DNA of 64,000 nt, taken from Melieria omissa. Taxonomy: Eukaryota > Arthropoda > Insecta > Diptera > Ulidiidae. The stretch is taken from the NCBI GenBank assembly GCA_963971225.1, contig OZ020269.1:90540783-90604782 (forward strand), given 5' to 3'. The notes beneath the pieces were generated by a model that made no database searches, was not told where the DNA came from, and saw only the letters and a program-made list of their open reading frames with translations. Below are positions 56,591-64,000 of the stretch, piece by piece. Numbering within the stretch: position 1 is the first letter of the stretch; each line of letters starts with the position of its first letter. Both the position numbers and the translations under genes were made by a program.

Positions 56591-56830
56591 CTCCGGTCTA
56601 GCAGCAACGAATGCACAGATATGATCTATGTGCTCTACACAACCCAGTAATAAACTTTTACATGGGTAGGCGTCCCTCCTAGGCGGATAATAGATGGCAG
56701 CAGCATCACCTGGGACTGCTGGAGATTAACTAGTTATCCAACATTCAATCGACTAACGTAACCAATATGAGTCGTTAGCCTTCTTTAGGCTCTATGCTCC
56801 CAGGTGGAAGAATAATTTACCGAGCTTTCG
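56591..56830 (+). repeat. Dispersed repeat family E, copy 2
   Basis: Counterpart of 18090-18310, with AGGCGGATAATAGATGGCAG, CATCACCTGGGACTGCTGG, ATTCAATCGACTAACG and GGCTCTATGCTCCCAGGTGG in the same order. Class unknown. Confidence 0.55.
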
Positions 56831-57541
56831 ATTCATTAATGGTTACTTTCGAATAAAGTTCTCAGATCTGTCATAATCTGTTTAGTCTGTAAGATTAGAA
56901 AGTCTCATGAAATATAGACTTATGAAATTTCTTTTTAATTTCTTTTCATAACAATAAATATTTGTTTTTATTTTCCCCCCGTAAAACTGGTTTCTACTTC
57001 TTATTAAATATATTTAATACTCATTGCTGTGCATTATTTGAAATATTCATCGACTTAGTATCAAGTTTCATATAATTTAACGCTTACCATATCACTTTAG
57101 AGGACTTGACTGTATTTTTTTTAGCACTTACCTGAAAGAAAAAGAAAGCAATAATTAGAATCAACATTGCAAATTTATTTAAGAGACAGACACTACTTAG
57201 TTGTTTTTTTATAATTCATCCATCCTGTGCCCTGACAGACAGAACATTAATCGATTAGCAAAATCAAGACAAGATATCAAACTTTTTAAAGCCCTTTGCT
57301 TTCAAGAGAATAAAAGATTGACAATAATTTAGGCAGAGACCTTTCAAGGGTTGAAAGACCTGGCCGACAAATGTATAACCTTGAGGCACTTTGAAAGGTG
57401 GAGTTGGACTCCAACCAACTGATCTACGAACTGTAGATAATCTTGATGGGAGTTAATGAAACTAATAAGCAGTGAAGTCTAGTAGGTTTTTAGTCCAAAT
57501 TAGAGAGCAAGAAAGAAAGAGAGTAAGATGGTGACATTTCT
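56831..57541. other. Unique DNA
   Basis: No gene or recognised repeat. Confidence 0.45.
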
Positions 57542-57545
57542 TTAA

Positions 57546-58308
57546 ACCTTTCGACCCCAAAGTTGCTTGAGAGCAACTTCACCTATTTGTCATCTTATAG
57601 CAAAAGCTACGATTGACTTATGGGTTTACTTTAACCCTTTTGGGACTACTGGGATAATACGTCCCAGCAAGCTTTTAACGCCACTCAAAACAATTATTCA
57701 AATCGTACGACTCACGTAAAATATTTTTTTGATTTCGGAGATCCAAGATAAAAGGATGATTTCAGAATTTGTGAGCATCCAGTATAATTTTCTAACCCCA
57801 ACATTGATAGAATGAGAATATTTTTTCTGAGAGTATTTTGTCTTTCACAATTAAACTCCGTCCCGAAAGGGTTAAGTAGGCACCAACAACCTAATATTTT
57901 CAGAAGTGAATTCAAAGCAAATTACAAAAATTTTACTGTTATCCCCAAAATAATTTCCAATAATTGGCAGCGATATCAGGGAAAGTTTGTGTTCTAATTG
58001 AAGTCTACGAATTGGGAGCGTTTGATCAAAACCCTGTTTCTTTAATAATAGTAAAATAAAATCAAAAAGAGATAATTTTGTATTTTTGCATAAATATGAA
58101 ATAATTTTTCTGTAATTTAAAAATATTATAAAAAAATTATTTAACTCGTTTTAAGCTAAAATTGTTCAAAAGTAAACTAGCTCTAGAACTCTAACAAAGA
58201 GACGTGGCGATTTCAAATGTCGTGTGCACACTTATTAGTAAAATCGTTCATGATTTATATACCAAAAAGTAAAATCAAGACACAGGGTAAAATTCGGGAG
58301 CGAAAGGG
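57546..58308. mobile_element. TTAA-type non-autonomous element, outer copy
   Basis: Left end ACCTTTCGACCCCAAAGTT after TTAA (57542-57545). The right end AATTCGGGAGCGAAAGGG (to 58308) is followed by TTAT (58309-58312), one base off TTAA. The inverted ends agree in the CCTTTCG..CCC..AA words. The region 57930-58308 is repeated at 61490-61860, where the end is cleaner (GGGGTCGAAAGGG then TTAA). Nothing codes. A second TTAA element is nested inside. AGTTGCTTGAGAGCAACT near the left end forms a 7-bp hairpin. Confidence 0.65.
57635..57871. mobile_element. Nested 237-bp TTAA element
   Basis: Ends CCCTTTTGGGAC (57635 on) and GTCCCGAAAGGG (to 57871) are inverted repeats with one mismatch. TTAA flanks both sides exactly (57631-57634 and 57872-57875). 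Its termini resemble those of the outer element, so they may be related families or it may have inserted into it. Confidence 0.75.
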
Positions 58309-58312
58309 TTAT

Positions 58313-59177
58313 TTTTGGGTCATGGAAACTTCAGAAGTCATCTAACACGAGACTACCATATCTGGACACACTGCCATAGGGGAGTAACTAGTCACCAAGT
58401 AACTAGAAGTCACCACAATCGACTGTAGCTAATTAGAGAGATTTCCATAATTGCAGTTGGCTTTTAAACCACTACGTCACATAGCAAACCCCTAATAGAG
58501 GTCACAAAAAGAGACCTGACCGCCAGGTTATCTGCTTCGGTCAATCACCCGGCAGAATAACGCAGCTAAAACACACTTAAGCATTTACATAGCTGAGCTC
58601 TCAACCTAAATTGCTGTCCATACTAATTTTCCCCTCTGTCACCTCAATTCAATTTCCATCAATCCCATTGCTTCCCTTAATTGCGGCAAGTAAATTTTCC
58701 GCCATTATTTCGCTCTGTTTATTCAACTCAATAGGCAATTTCCTTGGCCAAACCATTTACAAGCAAATTTTTTTGTTGGTGTATTTTATCTGTGTTTTCT
58801 ACTATTTTGCAATCTCTTTTTTTGTTGCTTCTCATGGCATTGTTTTTGTTGTGGTGTTGCTGTCTTTCCACTATTTACTTCGGCACGAGTTGTTAATCCG
58901 GGCATTTTTTTGCGCTGGCACGTTCGCGTTAGTCTCTGTGTGTGTGTGTGAGTGTGTGTGTTTTGCTCTTTTTGTTTAACCCATTACACGCTGACCACGT
59001 TTAGCGGTAATTGTCGGTGGGACATTTTGGACGGCAGGTGCGGCGGTCACTGTTTCGGTCAGTTGCACAGGTTGACGCTGGGCGTACGTGTTCACTTGCC
59101 TCAATCACTTTGCCACCTGTCTTTATACACACGCACACACACATATACGGCGACAATGAAGAAAACAACAACTAAAT
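58313..59177. other. Unique non-coding DNA
   Basis: GT run at 58937-58961. The frame at 58611-58979 is T-rich and without a recognisable domain. Confidence 0.45.
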
Positions 59178-59191
59178 AATATAATATAATA

Positions 59192-60103
59192 ATTGGGAGA
59201 AATTATGATATCCGTACCCCCTCTCGTCTAGAATGGAGGAGAGGGAACATCCTAAATAACCTGAGTACCACAATCTATACTGATGGCTCCAAAATGGAAT
59301 GCGGAGTAGGAGCGGGGGTTTTCTCCGAACATCTAAAGATAAACGTGTCTTTCCGCCTCCCCAACACAGCAAGCGTTTTCCAGGCGGAAGTGCTCGCTAT
59401 CAGAGAAGCGTGCAAGATGGCATTGGTGGACACATCTTACAAAAGTCACATAACAATACTTACCGACAGCCTAGCTACGGTTAAGGCACTGGAATCGTCG
59501 ACTCTATCGTCAAAACTAGTGCGGGAATGCAGGAATCTCCTGATAGAGCTGGCTCAGCGGTTCAGAGTTACCCTGATATGGGTGCCAGGGCACAACAACA
59601 TTGACGGGAACGAAAGAGCCGATGAGCTGGCTCGGAGAGGCTCCGCTCTTGATGAGAGCGAGGCGCTGACGGTTCACGCCCCAATGGGCTCTATCAAGAA
59701 CGGGGTCTCGAAGGACTTCCTCGCCAAAGCCAACACTAGATGGCAGAGGATGGAATCCTACAGGATCAGCAGATCACTGTGGCCAACATACGATAAAAAT
59801 AGGACCGCGGAGCTCTTGAACAAAGGCCGACGGGATGTGGCAAGACTGACGGCAGTCATCACTGGCCACTGGCCCATTGGAGAGCACGCGGCAAAAATGG
59901 GGATACCATACAACACCAGCTGCCACAGCTGTGAAAACCCGGATGAGAAAGAAACCGTTCACCATTTCCTCTGCGCCTGTCCGGCCTTAGCAAGAAGGAG
60001 ATGGAAAACGCTGGGAAAACCGATATTTCAAAGTTTCGAGGAGATAGCGAAGTGCAGCGTAAACTCACTACTCTCGTTCATTAACCTCTCGGACTGGATA
60101 TAA
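59192..60103 (+). CDS. LINE ORF2 C-terminal part: RNase H and zinc knuckle (partial)
   Basis: 303 residues, open from the truncation point to TAA at 60103; the first internal ATG is at 59294, but the native start lies far upstream and is absent. RNase H residues are all in place: Asp31 (YTDGSK), Glu66 (FQAEV), Asp92 (LTDSLATV), His134 (WVPGHN) and Asp144 (NERADELARRG). A C-terminal CxxC..HH..C knuckle follows (CHSC at 244-247, VHHFLCACPAL at 256-264). RNase H after a reverse transcriptase, with this C-terminal knuckle, fits R1/I/LOA-like LINEs; the clade cannot be fixed without the reverse transcriptase. In a full element this domain removes RNA from the cDNA hybrid during target-primed insertion. 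This fragment has no promoter or endonuclease and should be inert. Codon use is GC-richer than the surroundings. Confidence 0.92.
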   Translation: MGRNYDIRTPSRLEWRRGNILNNLSTTIYTDGSKMECGVGAGVFSEHLKINVSFRLPNTASVFQAEVLAIREACKMALVDTSYKSHITILTDSLATVKALESSTLSSKLVRECRNLLIELAQRFRVTLIWVPGHNNIDGNERADELARRGSALDESEALTVHAPMGSIKNGVSKDFLAKANTRWQRMESYRISRSLWPTYDKNRTAELLNKGRRDVARLTAVITGHWPIGEHAAKMGIPYNTSCHSCENPDEKETVHHFLCACPALARRRWKTLGKPIFQSFEEIAKCSVNSLLSFINLSDWI

Positions 60104-60244
60104 AGATATGTACGGATAAATACATATAGGTCCAGATGACACCACACAATATACCTTAGGGTACCTACCGGGAATAGTGGTATCAAAACGGCGCTAACGC
60201 GCTAATTGGATGCTGGAGCATCGCCACTTGAACCAACCAACCAA
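59192..60244 (+). mobile_element. Young 5'-truncated LINE (RNase H end)
   Basis: A 1053-bp insert flanked by AATATAATA (59183-59191; also present in overlapping phase at 59178-59186) and AATATAATA (60245-60253). It consists of an open coding region (59192-60103), a ~140-bp 3' UTR and an (AACC)n tail (AACCAACCAACCAAA). Truncation falls just upstream of the RNase H domain. The undamaged frame and clear duplication indicate recent insertion. Confidence 0.9.
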
Positions 60245-60253
60245 AATATAATA

Positions 60254-61489
60254 GCAGACCCACACACATACACACATACAAAATTACAGTCGCACATACA
60301 TAATTTACCAGCATGAAAGGCAGATGATGTCACAATTGCGGCAGTGTGGCGGCCATTGCCCACAGACGCAGCAAATGCTCTGACTCTGTGTGTGTGAGAG
60401 TGTTTGTAAGTGCGCCGGCTGCAGAATGACGCTGGCTTGCAGCCTGTGGCCGGACACGTTTAATGCGCTTGTTTATTGCCAACAGTAACTTCAACAAAAA
60501 AAAAAAACAAAAATTACAACAACAACGACAAAAATTGCTTTCACCATACGCCTGCGGAAGTGTGAGTTTAAAGCTTAAAGCATTTTAACTGTTGCCACTT
60601 CCGTTGCAATTCGCTCGACTCTGTCTGTTGCTGTGCTCTGACTCGTTGTTTTTTTTTCTGTGCCATCTGCTTTTCCGCTTGCAACATTGTGTCACCAACA
60701 CACACACCCACACACCAACAACACCTGCTCCTACACATTGTTTTGCGCATTCTCCTTTGCATTTTTCCACTATTTGTATTTTTTGTTGTGGTTGTTATTG
60801 TTACCACTCGCTGGTTACTCCTGGCTGGCTGACAATGCCCATTGGGAATTTTCATCGGTTCTCCTACATTTCCCAGCCGTTCTATTGTCTCGCTGGTTGT
60901 TGGTTCATTTTTTTTGTTGCATTATTGCTGTTATTTATTTACTGTTGCTTTGTGCTGTGGTGAGTTGCATAGCCAGTTGGCGGCTTGGCTCGCTTCGTTC
61001 TTGTGGTTTTTTAGTGGCGGCAGTCTTAAAGCTTCGACACTTAAGCGCCTTTGCTTTAAGGCTGTTCTTGTTGTTGCCGTTATTGTTGTTGTTGTTGCAG
61101 TTCATGCTATCATTATTGCTTGACTTTGCATGTGCATAGCCACATTCATTTAGTTTTATTTATTTGACCGCAGGCTGTGCGCAGTTGCCGGCTTGAATTT
61201 CCATTTCCAGTCACCATTGTTGCCAAAGCGTGTATTTTGTTTTTGCTGTCCACTGTTGCTCGGTTACTGTTGATTTTATAAGGTTGCTTGCGGGTTTTAA
61301 GCCGATGTTGTTCTAGTATAATTAGCCGAGTTCGTGAAGACAAGGTGGACACAGTGTTCATTGATTCCGATGGACAATTAACATTTGCGGATCTTTGCTA
61401 CTTCAGAAGTAATAAATATTGATCAAATTTATATATATAGATCGATTTTCCTTAGCCATTTCTACTTCTAAAACTATTAGTTTTGTGAT
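60254..61489. other. Unique non-coding DNA
   Basis: Includes AC runs (60262-60282, 60698-60714) and TTG runs (61065-61100). Overlapping frames on both strands around 60570-61140 are low-complexity and unsupported. Confidence 0.5.
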
Positions 61490-61860
61490 ATAAGTAAACA
61501 AAATAATTTCCAATAATTTGCAGCGATATCGGAAAGTCTGTGTTCCAATTGAAGTCTACGAATTGGGCGCGTTTGATCAAAACCCTGTTTCTCAAATAAT
61601 GGTTAAATAAAATCAAAAAGTGATAATTTTGTATTTTCCCATAAATATTAAATAATTTTTCTGAAATTAAAAAATATTGATAAAACATTTATTCAACCCG
61701 TTTTAAGCTAAAATTGTTCAAATGCAAACTAACTCTTAAACTCTAACAAAGGGGCATGGCGACCTCAAATATCGTGTGCACACTTCTTAGACAAATGTTT
61801 CATGATTTAAATACCAAAAAGTAATATCGAGGCACAGGGTGAAATTCGGGGTCGAAAGGG
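61490..61860 (+). mobile_element. TTAA-type element, second copy (right part)
   Basis: Closely matches 57930-58308: ATAATTTCCAATAATTTGCA, GCGATATC, TTTGATCAAAACCCTGTTTC, CGTTTTAAGCTAAAATTGTT and TATCGTGTGCACACTTCTTA. It ends GGGGTCGAAAGGG followed by TTAA (61861-61864). The left part of the element is missing. The two copies lie about 3.55 kb apart in direct orientation. Confidence 0.8.
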
Positions 61861-61864
61861 TTAA

Positions 61865-62054
61865 GAAAAGTAAGTAAAAGAAAGAGCTATGATTCCTTTC
61901 GTCAGACGTTCAGACAAACTCTTTTAAATACCTTACGTGGTCTTTTCATAGGAAAAAGTTTAATACCTAAACTATTTTTTTATTACTGCCCACAGTGATT
62001 CGTTCCATAGACAAAATTCAAAAGATTTATACTCTCAGAATTCAAAAATTTTGA
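61865..62054. other. Unique AT-rich DNA
   Basis: Nothing recognised. Confidence 0.4.
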
Positions 62055-62900
62055 TGTCATTTGAAAGGTAAAACTTTAACTATGAAAGCTCCAAAAAATC
62101 TGTGCTAAAAAGTCATTAGTGCCTGTGTAAGATTTGCTCAGAGTCGGAACTTTTTCACAAAAAAATGTGAGCACGTGTTTATTGATTTTAGGTTTTAAGT
62201 GTTTTTTAAACATTTTTATTTTATTTGAAACTAAGAAAACCTCTAAAAATTTGTGCAAAAAAGTAATTAGTGTTGCTGCTCAATAATTAATTAATAAGTG
62301 AGCAACAACACAAAAAACTTTAAACACATATTTCAATTTTCTGGTCAGTTGAGTAAAAAAATCTAAACAATTCATGTTAAGTAAAAAGTTATCAGAACTT
62401 TCAGTATATATTGAGTATTTATGTGGCATTTTTGCTTTTAGTGTTTTCTCAAAATTTGCAATGCAATATATATTTGCAATATTTTTCAAAATTATTTTTA
62501 AAACCCGAAAATTGCAAAAAGTTAAAGGAAAATATCAAAAAAGTATGTAAAACTATGGTTCTGGGTTTTTAATATTTAAAGAAGCATTCTTTCTTTGTCG
62601 AATAATGTAAACAGATCAGAGCTGCAAGAGCTTCTATGAGTTGGATGTTTTGTCACAAAATTAAGTAAACAAAATTTAAAAATTCAGGGTTAGTAAAAAG
62701 TTGTGAAAACTTTTAATATAGACTAAGCATTATATAATATATTTTTCAAAATGATTTAAAATACTGAAAATTAAAAAAAAATATCAATAAAGTATGTGAA
62801 AGTATGTTCATGGATTTTGTTTTAGTTTTAATAAGCAGTCTTTCTTTCTTTGTCGGATAATGCAATTACATCCTCTGATATCTTCAGATCTCAGAAAATA
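62055..62900 (+). repeat. Diverged tandem duplications
   Basis: TCTGTGCTAAAAAGTCATTA (62099) recurs as TTTGTGCAAAAAAGTAATTA (62250). AAAATATCAAAAAAGTATGT (62529) recurs as AAAATATCAATAAAGTATGT (62778), each followed by TTCTTTCTTTGTCG.ATAATG. Periods are about 150 and 250 bp. The DNA is AT-rich and has no gene. Confidence 0.6.
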
Positions 62901-63527
62901 ATTATATTTGAAAAGTTCTCGCAACACCTGTTTTACGACAAAATATGTTTTATTTATACCTAAAACTATGCAATCAGCATGAAAAATTGAAACAAGCTGC
63001 ACAAATGTAAAACATACATCAATTATTATAATTTTTTTTGAAAAACTAAAGCGCCGTAAGACAATTTCCGTTACTCCTTGCAACTATTAATGTTGACGTA
63101 AAATTGCAAATTCAGGTCTCAGGCATTGCTTAACAACAAAAGTTAAAGAAAAACAAAATGGAGTTTTCAGTTCAGCAGAAGAAGAAGAACAGACCACACT
63201 ATGAAGAACACACAACTCCTAATTTTGTGCCACGGTTGTATGAAGTTAAATCACTGTGAAGCCTCACGTAAGTTTTTCTTGAGAACGAAACAAACACTTT
63301 TCAATTCAGGGTTAAAATATCGTTAATAAGTTAATATTGTAAATCTTTTTAATATTCAAAACCAATTAGTTAAAGTTTTCCTCAATTTATTGTTTGATTT
63401 GACAAAACCCACTAAAAACGGCCCACGTGGCGTATGAGTGATTTCTATGGTATAACCACAGCCCACTTTTCACCACTCATTTTCCACCTCTCACTTTCCA
63501 TCTTACATATTCATTATGCTCCATTAA
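62901..63527. other. Unique DNA
   Basis: No gene or recognised repeat. Confidence 0.45.
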
Positions 63528-64000
63528 GGGGGTCGTCTAGTGTGAAGGCCGTATTTTTATGCCTTTTTTGACAGTCATTATTAAAAAAACCGTTCAAGTA
63601 AAATAACTTTTGAATTTTATTTCTTCTTTGAGTACATTTCGACAAAGTTTTATATTTATTTGAAGCCAATCTATTGATTAGTATCGGAGTTACACCACTC
63701 AACAGGAAGACGTAAAAAAAAAAAGTTGCTCCACTGCTGCCATGATTCCGGGCGTTGTGATTATCTGAAATCAAAAAACCAAACGCCATTTCATTCCTGA
63801 GACTTCAAACTGCAAATTGAGCTAAAAGAAAGTTCGAATTCCAAAAAAAAGTATTTTTTTGCCTAAACATAAAAAAAATATGAGTCTTTCGACTATTTTT
63901 CACGTGCATATAATTGAAGAAAAAAAAAAGTAACGAAGCAATCTTAATTCTTTTAGCTTAATTTGTAGTTGGACATGTACTCAAGATGGTGTAAAAAGTT
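63528..64000. mobile_element. TTAA-type element related to 30156-30880, runs off the window
   Basis: TTAA at 63524-63527 is followed by GGGGGTCGTCTAGTGTGAAG, matching the GGGGGTCTTCTACCTTGT start at 30156. The words TTTTTTGACA, GATTCCGGGCGT..GT and CTGAAATCAAAAAACCAAA near 63560-63782 follow the order in the first copy. The right end is outside the window. Confidence 0.65.

Overview
This window is non-coding, repeat-dense DNA from a higher fly. It is AT-rich, full of GT/AC dinucleotide runs and TTG/CAA triplet runs, and contains tRNA-headed SINEs and LINE fragments with AACCT-type tails, DD37E Tc1/mariner DNA and TTAA-flanked short elements. A tephritid fruit fly (Bactrocera or Ceratitis type) is the best guess; that is inference from repeat style, not from a recognised host gene. 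I see no complete host gene. The window looks like the inside of a very large intron or an intergenic region. Two short GC-rich stretches with usable splice signals (21405-21509 on +, about 7538-7614 on -) are only candidate exons.

Layout. 1-540 is a 121-bp tandem array entering from the left. 2395-3225 is a second array rich in ATCGAT. 5100-5850 holds a (ATCTC)n satellite block. 10140-11060 and 48610-49170 are copies of one dispersed repeat in opposite orientations. 15345-18960 holds a complete SINE with 14-bp target duplication, a decayed LINE RNase H/3' end and an older SINE. 22440-24990 is a ~140-bp tandem array interrupted by a Tc1/mariner element. 25674-26240 is a TIR element. 28540-31800 is a tandem array (core GCATACTTTTAGGGGACATG) interrupted by a LINE 3' end and by a 725-bp TTAA-flanked element. 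34960-36515 holds a short repeat, a hAT-like MITE and an ~820-bp GAA-rich tract. 41190-42880 and 44890-46380 are two further AT-rich arrays, with a LINE 3' end and a 570-bp TA-flanked MITE between them. 49380-50610 holds a LINE 3' end and an ATCGATA-rich array carrying a second hAT-like MITE. 51230-53650 contains an inverted repeat pair. 53760-54360 is a (TTTTA)n block with a higher-order period. 57540-58312 holds nested TTAA elements, repeated in part at 61490-61864. 59192-60244 is a young 5'-truncated LINE with an open RNase H reading frame. A TTAA-type element starts at 63528 and runs off the window.

The genes present belong to transposons. The LINE families supply the RNase H and zinc-knuckle C-terminus seen intact at 59192-60103 and decayed at 16735, 29235 and 49380. 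The SINE at 15731-16127 carries a tRNA-derived promoter and a 3' tail resembling the LINE 3' ends, so it was probably mobilised by LINE machinery. The only DNA transposase, at 22986-24050, is broken by two in-frame stops. The most notable overall pattern is the number of unrelated, diverged, 110-330-bp tandem arrays in one 64-kb stretch, several serving as landing sites for well-defined transposon insertions. I found no clearly new biological system.
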